DNA from: Chromatiales bacterium
GTDB lineage: Bacteria; Pseudomonadota; Gammaproteobacteria; Chromatiales; Chromatiaceae
NCBI GenBank assembly: GCA_022360905.1
Contig: JAKSBX010000143.1
Span: 1 to 49,257 of the forward strand
Reading direction: 5' to 3'
DNA: 49,257 nucleotides
Below are positions 17,894 through 27,249 of this stretch, in pieces (the first letter of the stretch is position 1; the number at the start of each line of letters is the position of its first letter). The translations under genes and the position numbers were made by a program. The notes beneath the pieces are model-generated. The model saw only the letters and a program-made list of their open reading frames with translations, was not told the DNA's origin and did not search any database.

Positions 17894-19501
17894 ATGGCAG
17901 ATATCACGACCTGGAATCCCGAGGACTCCCGATTCTGGGAGTCCTCGGGTAAAAGACTGGCCAACCGCAATCTGTGGATATCCATCCCCAGCCTGCTGTG
18001 CGGTTTTGCAGTGTGGCTCTACTGGGGCATCATCACGGTGCAGATGCTCAACTTGGGTTTTCCGTTTGCCAAGGCGGAACTCTTTACCCTTGCGGCCATC
18101 GCCGGCCTGACCGGTGCGACCCTGCGCATTCCGTCCAGCTTTTTTATCCGTATTGCAGGCGGCCGGAATACCATTTTCTTCACCACCGCACTGCTGATGC
18201 TTCCGGCAGTCGGAACCGGGTTTGCCCTGCAGGACCCGAACACCCCACTGTGGGTATTCCAGGTGCTGGCATTCCTGTCCGGTTTTGGTGGCGGTAACTT
18301 TGCCTCCTCCATGTCCAATATCAGCTTCTTTTTTCCGAAGCGGATGCAGGGCCTGGCGCTGGGGTTGAACGCGGGCCTGGGTAACGCGGGCGTTACCACC
18401 ATGCAGATCCTGATTCCATTGGTGATGACCTTCGGTATCTTCGGCGGTGAGCCGATGATTCTGCAGAACACCTCCGGCACCCTGATCGGCAAGATCCCGG
18501 CCGGGTCTGAAACCTACATCCATAATGCCGGTTTCGTCTGGTTGCTGTTGTTGATCCCCTTGGCCTTCGCCGGTTGGTTCGGCATGAATAATATTCGTAC
18601 CGACGAGGTGTCGCCGCACATAGGTTCTGCCGGCAGCGCCATGTCGAAGATCACCGGCATGCTGATCATCGGTTTCATCACTGCGGCCGCCGGTCTCTAC
18701 ATCATCCTGCCGGCGCCGACTGGCCTGGGTGCGCCGGGCTGGGCCAAGTGGCCGGTTATTGCCGGCATCCTGTTCGCCACGGTGATGCTGATGAAGATGA
18801 TCCCGGGTGACATCAAGCCGAACCTGCAACGCCAGTTCAAGATCTTCGGCAATAAGCACACCTGGGTCATGAGTATTATCTACACCATGACTTTCGGTAG
18901 CTTCATCGGTTATTCCGCCGGTTTTGCCCTGGCCATCAAGGTGGTGTTCGGCTTCTCCCACGTCATGGGGCCCGATGGTGTTATGAACCACGATATCGCC
19001 AATCCCAACGGTCCGTCCGCCTTGATGTACGCCTGGATGGGGCCATTCATCGGTGCCTTGATCCGTCCGATTGGCGGTTGGATTGCCGACAAGGTGGGTG
19101 GTGCCAGGGTAACCCAGTATGTGGCTATCGTTATGATTGCCTCGGCCCTTGGTGTTGCATACTTCCTGCAAAAGGCCTATTCATCGGCCACCCCGGAGGA
19201 GTTTTTCCTTCCCTTCTTGATGTTGTTTCTGGTGTTGTTTGCCGCGACCGGCATCGGCAACGGCTCCACTTTCCGTACCATCGCCATGGTGTTCCCCAAG
19301 GAGCAGGCTGGGCCCGCCCTGGGTTGGACCTCCGCGGTAGCCGCCTACGGCGCCTTCATTATCCCCAAGGTGTTCGGTGAGCAGATCAAGCTGGCGACCC
19401 CGGAGGTTGCACTCTACGGCTTTGCCATCTTCTATTTCGTCTGCCTGCTGCTCAACTGGTGGTACTACCTGAGCCCCAAGGCGGAATTTAAAAATCCGTA
19501 A
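17894..19501 (+). CDS. narK2: NarK2-type nitrate/nitrite antiporter
   Basis: 535 residues, major facilitator family. The TM5 signature GLNAGLGNAGVTTMQILIP and the TM11 region GPALGWTSAVAAYGAFIIP are of the NarK2 (E. coli NarK-like) type, which exchanges nitrate in for nitrite out. A GGAGGAG ribosome site lies 7 bp before the ATG, and the gap to narK1 is 37 bp, so both belong to one transcript. The protein is longer than E. coli NarK because of larger loops in the middle (about residues 200-260 and 330-370). With narK1 it forms the two-transporter set often fused in other denitrifiers; here they are separate. Confidence 0.9.
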   Translation: MADITTWNPEDSRFWESSGKRLANRNLWISIPSLLCGFAVWLYWGIITVQMLNLGFPFAKAELFTLAAIAGLTGATLRIPSSFFIRIAGGRNTIFFTTALLMLPAVGTGFALQDPNTPLWVFQVLAFLSGFGGGNFASSMSNISFFFPKRMQGLALGLNAGLGNAGVTTMQILIPLVMTFGIFGGEPMILQNTSGTLIGKIPAGSETYIHNAGFVWLLLLIPLAFAGWFGMNNIRTDEVSPHIGSAGSAMSKITGMLIIGFITAAAGLYIILPAPTGLGAPGWAKWPVIAGILFATVMLMKMIPGDIKPNLQRQFKIFGNKHTWVMSIIYTMTFGSFIGYSAGFALAIKVVFGFSHVMGPDGVMNHDIANPNGPSALMYAWMGPFIGALIRPIGGWIADKVGGARVTQYVAIVMIASALGVAYFLQKAYSSATPEEFFLPFLMLFLVLFAATGIGNGSTFRTIAMVFPKEQAGPALGWTSAVAAYGAFIIPKVFGEQIKLATPEVALYGFAIFYFVCLLLNWWYYLSPKAEFKNP

Positions 19502-19513
19502 TGGTTAGCGAAT

Positions 19514-19624
19514 GTGGACGGACTTGCATCCCCCCTCCATCACAAGGTCGAGTCGGAGACTCCCAAACCTTGGCAGGTCCGTTCCACCCTATTCTGACAG
19601 CGGGCGCCGGTAGTAGCGGCGCCC
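19514..19624 (+). promoter_or_regulatory. Structured narK2-narG spacer with two hairpins
   Basis: A nested stem has three paired segments: GTGGACGGAC (19514-19523) with GTCCGTTCCAC (19577-19587, one bulged base), CAAGGT (19543-19548) with ACCTTG (19567-19572), and GAGTC with GACTC (19550-19562). A second perfect 8-bp GC stem (GGGCGCCG / CGGCGCCC, 19602-19624) ends directly before the narG ribosome site (AGAGGAG). Likely roles are mRNA processing, partial termination after narK2, or protection of the narG 5' end. Confidence 0.6.
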
Positions 19625-19640
19625 AGAGGAGAAACGAATC

Positions 19641-22600
19641 ATGAGTCACTTTCTCGATCGCTTGAAATACTTCAAGAAAGTCGAAGAGACCTTTTCCGGC
19701 GGTCATGGCATCGTCACCACCGAAGATCGACAGTGGGAAGACACCTACCGCAACCGCTGGCGCCACGACAAAGTGGTTCGATCCACCCATGGCGTCAATT
19801 GCACCGGTGGCTGCTCTTGGAAGATCTACGTTAAGAACGGCCTGGTCGCCTACGAGATGCAGCAGACCGACTATCCGGAGACGCGCCCGGATCTGCCCAA
19901 CCATGAGCCACGCGGCTGTCAGCGCGGGGCCTCTTTCTCCTGGTACCTCTACAGCCCACACCGCATCAAATACCCGTTGATTCGCGGTCGTCTGCTGGAC
20001 CTCTACCGTGACGAGCGCAAGAGCGGCAAGGATCCGGTCGAAGCCTGGGCGAGCATCCAGGCCAATCCGGAGAAGCGTAAGAAATACACCTCGGTGCGCG
20101 GGCTCGGCGGCTTCGTACGCAGCACCTGGGACGAGGTTGTGGAGATGATTGCGGCCGCCAACATCCACACCATTCAAAAGTGGGGCCCAGACCGTATCTA
20201 CGGCTTCTCGCCGATACCGGCCATGTCGATGATCTCCTATGCGGCGGGTTCACGTTATCTGTCGTTGATCGGCGGTGCCTGCGGCTCCTTCTACGACTGG
20301 TATTGCGATCTGCCCGCTGCCTCGCCGCAGGTGTGGGGCGAACAGACCGACGTGCCGGAGGCGGCCGACTGGTACAACTCCAAGTACATCATCATCTGCG
20401 GTGCCAACCTGCCGATGACACGGACCCCGGATGCTCACTTTGCCATCGAATCGCGCTACAACGGCACCAAGATCGTCTCCATGGCACCGGACTACGCCGA
20501 GTATGTGAAGTTTGCCGATCTCTGGATGCCGGTGCGACAGGGCACCGACTCCGCCGCTTTCATGGCCATGGGACATGTGGCGCTCAATGAGTTCCACATC
20601 AAGAAGAAGGATCCCTACTTTCAGGAATACGCGCGCAAGTACACCGACCTGCCGATGCAGGTGATGTTGAATAAGGATGGCGACCGTTACGTCTCCGGGC
20701 GCTTCCTGCGCGCCTCCGACTTTAGCGGCAATATGGGCGAGGAGAACAACCCGGAATGGAAGACCGTTGTCTATGACGCCAAAGGCAAATCTTTTGTGGT
20801 GCCCAATGGCTCGGTGGGCTTCCGCTGGGGCGAGGAGGGCAAATGGAACCTGCTGGAGAAGAACGCCAAGGACCAGTCCGAGATCGAAGCGGAGCTCTCC
20901 TGTATCGATAGCCGGGACGATGTGGTGACCGTTGCCTTTCCACACTTCACAGAGGGTGAGGATTCGGTTCAGCTGCGCAACATACCGGTGCGCAAACTGA
21001 AACTGAGTGACGGCGAAGAGACCTATGTCTGCTCGGTGTTCGATCTGCAGGTGGCCCAGTACGGCATCGACCGTGGTCTGGGTGACAATCTGGCCACCTC
21101 CTATGATGATGCCAATGTGCCCTATACCCCCGCGTGGGCGGAGAAAGTCACCGGCGTCAAGCGCGCCGATCTGGAGCGCACCGGTCGTGAGTTTGCGGAG
21201 AATGCCTCCAAGACCCAAGGCAAGTCTATGGTCATCATGGGCGCGGCAATCAACCACTGGTACCACAATGACATGGGTTACCGCAGCATCATGAATCTGC
21301 TGCACATCTGCGGCTGTGTCGGTCAGACCGGTGGCGGCTGGGCACATTATGTGGGGCAGGAGAAGCTGCGTCCGCAGGCCGGTTGGGCGCCCATCGCCTT
21401 CGGTCTCGACTGGCATCGCCCGCCGCGACACATGAACTCCACAACCTACTGGTACTTTCACACCGACCAGTGGCGTTACGAAAAGGTGCAGGCCGACAAC
21501 ATCCGCGGCGCTACCGCCAGCGACAGGTACAAGGGTTACCAGATCGGCGACTATAACGTAGTCTCCCAGCGTCTGGGCTGGCTCCCTTCGGCACCCCATT
21601 TCAACAAGAATCCGCTGGAGATCGTCGAGGAGGCGGAGGCCGCCGGTGCCACAGACGAGCAGGGTGTCTCCGACTATCTGGCGGAGTCTCTGAAGAGCGG
21701 CAATACCGCCTTTGCCATCGAGGACGTGGATGCGGAGGAGAACCATCCGCGCAACCTCTTTGTCTGGCGCGCCAATCTGATCGGTTGTTCCGCCAAGGGC
21801 CACGAGTATTTCCTCAAGCATCTGCTGGGTGCGCAGAACGGCGTCATGCAGGAGGGTGTGGACGGCAAGCAGTGCAAAGAGATCAAGTGGCGCGACAAGT
21901 CACCCGCCGGCAAGCTTGATTTGATGGTGGATATCAACTTCCGTCTCAACTCCACCGGTGCCTACTCCGACATCATTCTGCCTACCGCCACCTGGTACGA
22001 GAAGGCCGACCTCAACACCACCGATATGCACCCCTTCGTGCATCCGCTGGGCAAGGCGGTCGATCCGGCCTTCGAATCCAAGTCGGACTGGCAGATCTTC
22101 AAGACCATCGCCAAGAAGTTCTCGGAGCTGGCCGAGATCCATCTCGGGGTGCGCAAGGATGTGGTCTCCCTGCCCATGCAACACGACTCCCCCATGGCCA
22201 TGGCCCAGCCCTTCGGCGAGGTCAAGGACTGGAAGCGCGGCGAGTGCGAGCTGATCCCAGGCAAGACGGCGCCCCTGTTCAAGGTGGTGGAGCGCGACTA
22301 CCCCAATACCTATAAGAAGTTCACCTCGGTGGGTCCGCTGATGAACAAGCTGGGTAACAACGTCAAGGGGCTGGACTGGAACACCGACATGGAGATCGAA
22401 CAGTTGTGCGATCACAACGGTGTGATTACAGAGGAGGGTGTCTCCAAAGGGCGGCCCTCCCTGATGGAGGATGTACAGGTCTGTGACACGGTGCTGCAGA
22501 TGGCGCCGGAGACCAACGGTGAGGTGGCGCACAAGTCCTGGTCGGCACTGTCGAAGAAGACCGGCATCGACCACAGCCATCTCTACGAGGGTCGTCACGA

Positions 22601-23402
22601 GGAGAAGATCCGCTACAAGGATATCCTGGCCCAGCCGCGCAAGATCATCACCGCGCCCACCTGGTCCGGAATCGAGTCGGAAGAGGTGAGCTATACCGCA
22701 GGCTATACCAATATCCACGAGCACATTCCCTTCCGTACGCTCACCGGTCGCGCCTCTTTCTACCTTGACCACGAGTGGATGCGGGACTTCGGCGAAGGCC
22801 TCTGCTGTTTCCGGCCACCCCAGGACCTCGGTGCGCACACCAACCTGCCGCAGAACCTGGCGAGTAAACTCAAGGGCAAGAAGACCCTGACCCTGAACTG
22901 GATCACCCCCCACTCCAAGTGGGGCATCCACTCCTCCTATCAGGACAATCTGCGCATGCTTACCCTGTTTCGCGGCGGCCCCTACTTCTGGGTCAACGAG
23001 GACCAGGCCAGGAGTATCGGTCTCAAGGACAACGACTGGGTGGAGGCGGTCAACGCCAACGGCGCCACTGTGGCCCGTGTGGTGGTCTCCCAGCGTGTGC
23101 CCGAGGGGATGGCGCTCATGTACCACGCCCAGGAGAAGAATGTGAACGTGCCCGGCTCCAATACCACCGGCAAGCGTGGCGGCATCCTCAACTCGGTGAC
23201 CAAGGTGGTGATGAAGCCCACCAACATGATTGGCGGTTACGCCCAGCTGAGCTACTCGTTCAACTACTACGGCACCGTGGGCAGTCAGCGCGACGAGTAC
23301 GTCATCGTGCACAAGATCGAGGATCGCGACGTCGATTGGCTGGAACGCCCGCTCACACCCGAGCGCGAAGCCCAGCTCAACCCGGAAGGCGTCAACAACT
23401 GA
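19641..23402 (+). CDS. narG: Respiratory nitrate reductase alpha subunit
   Basis: 1253 residues, the normal length for NarG. It reduces nitrate to nitrite at Mo-bisMGD on the cytoplasmic face. The FS0 cluster motif is H50-x3-C54-x3-C58-x34-C93, with the His ligand typical of NarG. The Mo-ligand aspartate is D223 (YCDLPAASPQ), equivalent to E. coli D222. There is no export signal. A GAGGAG ribosome site follows a GC hairpin. The gene heads narGHJI, and gaps to narH (35 bp), narJ (12 bp) and narI (23 bp) support one operon. All key residues are intact, so an active enzyme is expected. Confidence 0.97.
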   Translation: MSHFLDRLKYFKKVEETFSGGHGIVTTEDRQWEDTYRNRWRHDKVVRSTHGVNCTGGCSWKIYVKNGLVAYEMQQTDYPETRPDLPNHEPRGCQRGASFSWYLYSPHRIKYPLIRGRLLDLYRDERKSGKDPVEAWASIQANPEKRKKYTSVRGLGGFVRSTWDEVVEMIAAANIHTIQKWGPDRIYGFSPIPAMSMISYAAGSRYLSLIGGACGSFYDWYCDLPAASPQVWGEQTDVPEAADWYNSKYIIICGANLPMTRTPDAHFAIESRYNGTKIVSMAPDYAEYVKFADLWMPVRQGTDSAAFMAMGHVALNEFHIKKKDPYFQEYARKYTDLPMQVMLNKDGDRYVSGRFLRASDFSGNMGEENNPEWKTVVYDAKGKSFVVPNGSVGFRWGEEGKWNLLEKNAKDQSEIEAELSCIDSRDDVVTVAFPHFTEGEDSVQLRNIPVRKLKLSDGEETYVCSVFDLQVAQYGIDRGLGDNLATSYDDANVPYTPAWAEKVTGVKRADLERTGREFAENASKTQGKSMVIMGAAINHWYHNDMGYRSIMNLLHICGCVGQTGGGWAHYVGQEKLRPQAGWAPIAFGLDWHRPPRHMNSTTYWYFHTDQWRYEKVQADNIRGATASDRYKGYQIGDYNVVSQRLGWLPSAPHFNKNPLEIVEEAEAAGATDEQGVSDYLAESLKSGNTAFAIEDVDAEENHPRNLFVWRANLIGCSAKGHEYFLKHLLGAQNGVMQEGVDGKQCKEIKWRDKSPAGKLDLMVDINFRLNSTGAYSDIILPTATWYEKADLNTTDMHPFVHPLGKAVDPAFESKSDWQIFKTIAKKFSELAEIHLGVRKDVVSLPMQHDSPMAMAQPFGEVKDWKRGECELIPGKTAPLFKVVERDYPNTYKKFTSVGPLMNKLGNNVKGLDWNTDMEIEQLCDHNGVITEEGVSKGRPSLMEDVQVCDTVLQMAPETNGEVAHKSWSALSKKTGIDHSHLYEGRHEEKIRYKDILAQPRKIITAPTWSGIESEEVSYTAGYTNIHEHIPFRTLTGRASFYLDHEWMRDFGEGLCCFRPPQDLGAHTNLPQNLASKLKGKKTLTLNWITPHSKWGIHSSYQDNLRMLTLFRGGPYFWVNEDQARSIGLKDNDWVEAVNANGATVARVVVSQRVPEGMALMYHAQEKNVNVPGSNTTGKRGGILNSVTKVVMKPTNMIGGYAQLSYSFNYYGTVGSQRDEYVIVHKIEDRDVDWLERPLTPEREAQLNPEGVNN

Positions 23403-23437
23403 GCCTGCGTCCAACCAATGAATAGTGAGACGAAACG

Positions 23438-24991
23438 ATGAATATACGCGCACAAATCGCGATGGTGCTGAATCTGGACAAATGTATCGGTTGCCATACC
23501 TGTTCGGTCACCTGCAAAAATATCTGGACCAACCGTAAGGGCATGGAGTACGCCTGGTTCAACAATGTCGAGTCCAAGCCTGGAGTCGGTTACCCCAAAC
23601 AGTGGGAGAACCAGGGTAAGTGGCGTGGCGGCTGGGTCAAGCAGGACGGCAAGCTGGAGCTGCGCGCCGGTGGCCGCACCAGCAAGCTGCTCAACATCTT
23701 CGCCAATCCTGATATGCCGGAGATTGACGACTACTACGAGCCATTCGATTACGACTACCCCAAGCTGCAGAACAAGCCGCTCTCCGAGGCCTGCCCGACG
23801 GCACGTCCGGTGTCGCAGATTACCGGTCAGCAGATGGAGAAGATCCATTGGGGCCCGAACTGGGAGGATGACCTGGCTGGCGAGTTCGAGAACCGTTCCC
23901 AGGACAAGAACTTCGAAGGCATCAAGAAGCAGATGTACAAGGATTTTGAAAAGACCTTCCACATGTACCTGCCCAGGCTCTGCAACCACTGTCTGAATCC
24001 GGCCTGTGTCGCCAGTTGTCCCTCCGGCGCCATCTATAAGCGGGAGGAGGACGGTGCGGTACTGATCGATCAGGACCGCTGCCGCGGCTGGCGGATGTGT
24101 GTCAGTGCCTGTCCCTACAAAAAGATCTACTACAACTGGGAGTCGGGCAAGTCGGAGAAGTGCATCCTCTGCTATCCGCGCATCGAGTCGGGCATGCCTA
24201 CCGCTTGCGCTGAGTCCTGCGTCGGCCGTATTCGTTATATGGGCGTTGTGCTCTACGATGCCGACAAGATCAGCGATACCGCCGGCACGGACAACGTGCA
24301 GCAGCTCTATCGGCAGCAACTCGACATCTTCCTCGACCCCAACGACCCCGAGGTGATCCGTCAGGCGTTGGATGCCGGCATTCCCCAGCAGTGGATCGAT
24401 GCCGCGCAGAAGTCACCGGTCTACAAGATGGCTGTGGAGTGGAAGATTGCTTTCCCCATCCACCCGGAGTTCCGCACCCTGCCCATGATGTGGTACGTGC
24501 CACCGCTGTCACCGGTGCAGACCCAGATCGACCAGGACAATCTGCCCACTGAGGCGGACGGCGTCATTCCCAAGGTGGACGCCCTGCGTTTTCCTGCCCG
24601 CTATCTGGCCAACCTGCTGACCGCGGGTGACGAAGCGCCGATCATCAGTGCGCTGCAACGCATGATCGCCATGCGCAGTAACCAACGTTCCAAGGCGATC
24701 GAGGGTGAGCCGAACCATGCGGTGCTGGAGGCCGTGGGTCTGACCGAAGAGCAGGCGGAGGAGATGTATCGGATGCTCGGTATTGCCAACTATGAAGACC
24801 GTTTTGTCATCCCCACCGCCCATGAAGAGATGGTGCAGGAGGACCCCTACGCCTTTCAGGGTCAGAACGGTTTTGCCGCGGGTAACGTCAGTGCCCAGGG
24901 CAGTGACGGCGGCCAGGGGGTCACCCTGTTCCCGACTCCGCGTAAGCGTACCCATACCCCGCAGGGCATACAGCCCCGCAAGAGAGTTTAA
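23438..24991 (+). CDS. narH: Nitrate reductase beta subunit (FeS electron conduit)
   Basis: 517 residues, standard NarH size. The first cluster motif is CIGCHTCSVTCKN near residues 16-28. Others are CNHCLNPACVASCPSG, CRGWRMCVSACPYKK (where Trp replaces one Cys, the mark of the 3Fe-4S cluster) and CILCYPRIESGMPTACAESC. It carries electrons from NarI haem to NarG. The C-terminal tail from about residue 480 is Gln/Gly-rich then basic (PRKRTHTPQG). It is positioned directly after narG and before narJ. Confidence 0.96.
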   Translation: MNIRAQIAMVLNLDKCIGCHTCSVTCKNIWTNRKGMEYAWFNNVESKPGVGYPKQWENQGKWRGGWVKQDGKLELRAGGRTSKLLNIFANPDMPEIDDYYEPFDYDYPKLQNKPLSEACPTARPVSQITGQQMEKIHWGPNWEDDLAGEFENRSQDKNFEGIKKQMYKDFEKTFHMYLPRLCNHCLNPACVASCPSGAIYKREEDGAVLIDQDRCRGWRMCVSACPYKKIYYNWESGKSEKCILCYPRIESGMPTACAESCVGRIRYMGVVLYDADKISDTAGTDNVQQLYRQQLDIFLDPNDPEVIRQALDAGIPQQWIDAAQKSPVYKMAVEWKIAFPIHPEFRTLPMMWYVPPLSPVQTQIDQDNLPTEADGVIPKVDALRFPARYLANLLTAGDEAPIISALQRMIAMRSNQRSKAIEGEPNHAVLEAVGLTEEQAEEMYRMLGIANYEDRFVIPTAHEEMVQEDPYAFQGQNGFAAGNVSAQGSDGGQGVTLFPTPRKRTHTPQGIQPRKRV

Positions 24992-25003
24992 GGAGGCATA
25001 TCG

Positions 25004-25519
25004 ATGCAAATCTATAAGTTACTCGCGCGGTTGCTGGAGTACCCGGATACCGAACTGATGGCGCATATGCCGGAGATCATCAAACGGGTGAAGAGCGATC
25101 AGGATATCAGCTCCCAGGAGCGTGACGATCTGATGCAGTTCATCTCCTGGATGCAGTTGCACAATATGACCGGCATGCAGGCGGATTACGTGCAGACCTT
25201 TGACATGACGCCGGAGCACGCCCTGCATCTGACCCACCACCTGTTCGGTGACGACCGTGGCCGCGGTCCGGCCTTGATCGATCTCTTTGAGCACTATCGT
25301 GCCGAAGGACTGGACATCGACCAACAGGAGATTCCCGACTACCTGCCACTGATCCTGGAGTACGCCTCTACCTTGGATGACATGCAGGCGCGGGTCTTTC
25401 TGGGCGATGCCCGTAAGGTGATTACCGTACTCGCGGAAAATCTTGAGAAGGCGAATAGCCCCTATGCACGTCTGCTGCGGATTATTGAAAATCGCTGCCA
25501 GTTGGGGCAGGCAGCCTAA
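25004..25519 (+). CDS. narJ: Nitrate reductase assembly chaperone
   Basis: 171 residues of the all-helical TorD/NarJ fold. It contains the family-typical YVQTFDMTPEHALHLTHHLFGDD segment split over residues ~63-85 and a helical C-terminus. NarJ binds apo-NarG, promotes cofactor insertion and checks folding before membrane attachment via NarI; it is not part of the final enzyme. AAGGAGG lies 10 bp before the ATG and the narH stop is 12 bp upstream. It is shorter than E. coli NarJ (236 aa), as in many denitrifiers. Confidence 0.93.
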   Translation: MQIYKLLARLLEYPDTELMAHMPEIIKRVKSDQDISSQERDDLMQFISWMQLHNMTGMQADYVQTFDMTPEHALHLTHHLFGDDRGRGPALIDLFEHYRAEGLDIDQQEIPDYLPLILEYASTLDDMQARVFLGDARKVITVLAENLEKANSPYARLLRIIENRCQLGQAA

Positions 25520-25542
25520 GGCGAACCAGGAGGAGAAATTGA

Positions 25543-26238
25543 ATGAGCTTACATGATTTAGTATTTGGGGCTTACCCCTACATCGCCGGCGTGGTATTCC
25601 TGCTCGGTAGCTGGATTCGCTTCGATCGCGAGCAGTACACCTGGAAGGCGGACTCCAGTCAGTTGTTGAGCAACAAAGGGATGCGTCTCGCCTCCAACCT
25701 GTTCCATATCGGTATCCTCGGTATCTTTTTCGGCCATCTGGTGGGTATGCTGATGCCGCACAGCTGGTTCCTGGCACTGGGCATCTCCGACGTCTCCCAT
25801 CAGTACATCGCCATCTATGCCGGCGGCATCTTCGGCATCATGTGCCTGGCGGGGGCGGCATTGCTCTTCATTCGCCGCATCAACAATCCGCGGGTGAAAG
25901 CGGTAAGTCGTACACGTGATACGTTTGTCATCGGCTGGTTGCTGGTCACTGTGGTTCTCGGTTTGAGTACCATCCTGGTCTCTTCCGGTCACGCTGCGCA
26001 GGGTGATGTTTCGGAGATGATCGCACTCACCGAATATGTGAAGAGCATAGCCACCCTGAGTGTGGATCCCAGTCTGATCGCCAATGTGTCGCCGATCTTC
26101 AAGACCCACATGCTTTTCGGTATGACGGTCTTCCTGATCTTTCCTTTCACTCGTCTGGTGCATGTCTGGAGCGTACCGTTGACCTATCTGGGTCGCGCTT
26201 ACCAGATCGTGCGTGTGAAGCGGGTCAGTATGAACTGA
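25543..26238 (+). CDS. narI: Nitrate reductase gamma subunit (cytochrome b)
   Basis: 231 residues with five hydrophobic helices. It oxidises quinol at the periplasmic side and passes electrons through two b haems to NarH. The haem ligands H55, H65, H189 and H207 line up with E. coli H56, H66, H187 and H205. It ends with the usual cytoplasmic basic tail (VRVKRVSMN). A hairpin follows its stop, after which come the DsrC-like and FKBP genes. Confidence 0.95.
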   Translation: MSLHDLVFGAYPYIAGVVFLLGSWIRFDREQYTWKADSSQLLSNKGMRLASNLFHIGILGIFFGHLVGMLMPHSWFLALGISDVSHQYIAIYAGGIFGIMCLAGAALLFIRRINNPRVKAVSRTRDTFVIGWLLVTVVLGLSTILVSSGHAAQGDVSEMIALTEYVKSIATLSVDPSLIANVSPIFKTHMLFGMTVFLIFPFTRLVHVWSVPLTYLGRAYQIVRVKRVSMN

Positions 26239-26247
26239 TAGAGACTT

Positions 26248-26287
26248 CACTCAGGCCCTCTCTGCTTATGGCGAGGGGGCTTGAGTG
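26248..26287 (+). terminator. Strong hairpin after narI
   Basis: Stem CACTCAGGCCCTCTC (26248-26262) pairs with GAGGGGGCTTGAGTG (26273-26287), 15 bp with two G-T wobbles and a 10-nt loop. No T run follows, so it may act as partial terminator or 3' mRNA stabiliser, lowering expression of the next two genes. Confidence 0.5.
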
Positions 26288-26334
26288 AGAAATCAAAACG
26301 ATATCTTGTTCAGTTGCATGAATGAGGAAGCAGT

Positions 26335-26700
26335 ATGAGCACCAATCCTTACGCTACCCGAATCGAATACCTCGATGTCGACGGCAAACAGATTGCCACC
26401 GACCAGGAGGGCTATATCCAGGATATGGATGATTGGAGTGAAGCCTATGTCTACGCGCTTGCGAAAAAAGAGCGTCTGGAGATTACGCAGGATCACTGGG
26501 ATGTGATCCGTTACATCCGGGGCTACTACCAGTCCCATCGTGTGCAAGCCCAGGTTCGGGACATGATCAAACACTTCAAACAGGTTTGGGGCCCATCGCG
26601 CGGCAACAACCGTTATCTGCATGACATTTTTCCACGCGGCGGGCCACAGAAGCAGGGCAATCGCCTGGCCGGTATCCGCAGGACCAAAGGAGAGCACTGA
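26335..26700 (+). CDS. DsrC/TusE-family protein lacking both C-terminal cysteines
   Basis: 121 residues with the family pattern: DQEGYIQDMDDW (23-34), HWDVIRYIRGYY (54-65) and a YLHDIFPRGGP-KQ segment (94-107). DsrC carries sulfur as a trisulfide on two cysteines in its C-terminal arm (KQAC...TGC). Here the equivalents are N109 and E120, so persulfide chemistry is impossible. It therefore matches the DsrC-like group described as regulatory (RspA-type) rather than DsrC or TusE. It sits 96 bp after narI behind a hairpin and overlaps the FKBP gene by 1 bp (TGATG). A role in nitrate reductase control or assembly is inferred only from context. Confidence 0.85.
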   Translation: MSTNPYATRIEYLDVDGKQIATDQEGYIQDMDDWSEAYVYALAKKERLEITQDHWDVIRYIRGYYQSHRVQAQVRDMIKHFKQVWGPSRGNNRYLHDIFPRGGPQKQGNRLAGIRRTKGEH

Positions 26701-27245
26701 TGAGAGTCGAGCGGGATAAAGTCGTCACGATCGAATATCGCATGATGGACTCAAAAAATGAACTGGTCGACAGCAGCGACTACTGCGATCCACTCTCCTT
26801 CATCCAGGGACGAGAGACGGTTTTACCCGCCATCGAAAAGCGGATAGAGGGCTGCCAGGTGGGAGACAGGCGGGAGTTCGTACTGGAAGCGGAAGAAGCT
26901 TACGGTTCCTGGAGCGAAGCGCTTATATGTATGATCCCGCGTGACCGCTTTAACTATGATGGCGTAGTGGAGGCGGGGATGACCTTTAGCGCCGGTACGC
27001 CGGCAAACCGGAAACCGGTGACCGTGATCGAGGTTAATGAGGATGAAATTATGGTGGATGCCAATCATCCGTTGGCAGGGGAGTCCCTTAATATCGATCT
27101 GATTGTGGTCGATGTGCGCGATGCCGTAGAGAGCGAGCTAGCCGATGGCGTGGTGCAGGAGATGGCCGACATCTATGCTCGCGAGGCGGCAGCCGAAGAG
27201 AGAAACACCGCGACCTATTCCGTATTCGTAAAAGGCCCAATGTAG
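26700..27245 (+). CDS. SlyD-like FKBP peptidyl-prolyl isomerase
   Basis: 181 residues. An FKBP domain is interrupted by an insert-in-flap (about 75-125), as in SlyD: N-terminal VVTIEYRMMDSKNELVDSS, then AYGSWSEALICMIPRDRF. The metal-binding His/Cys tail of SlyD is missing; the C-terminus is acidic (about 140-170) and ends FVKGPM. It isomerises prolyl bonds and chaperones folding in the cytoplasm (no signal peptide). It overlaps the DsrC-like gene by one base, so the two are co-translated. A peptidyl-prolyl isomerase at the end of a nar operon is known in other bacteria (usually a parvulin); an FKBP here probably fills that assembly role. Confidence 0.82.
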   Translation: MRVERDKVVTIEYRMMDSKNELVDSSDYCDPLSFIQGRETVLPAIEKRIEGCQVGDRREFVLEAEEAYGSWSEALICMIPRDRFNYDGVVEAGMTFSAGTPANRKPVTVIEVNEDEIMVDANHPLAGESLNIDLIVVDVRDAVESELADGVVQEMADIYAREAAAEERNTATYSVFVKGPM

Positions 27246-27249
27246 TCAT

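Noticed and set aside
17564..19171. Long minus-strand open frame opposite narK2
   Set aside because: It is a composition-driven shadow (His, Gly, Asp, Gln-rich) of a well-supported gene, with no domain.
20250..23453. Two long minus-strand open frames opposite narG
   Set aside because: Shadow frames of narG; no ribosome sites, no recognisable protein.
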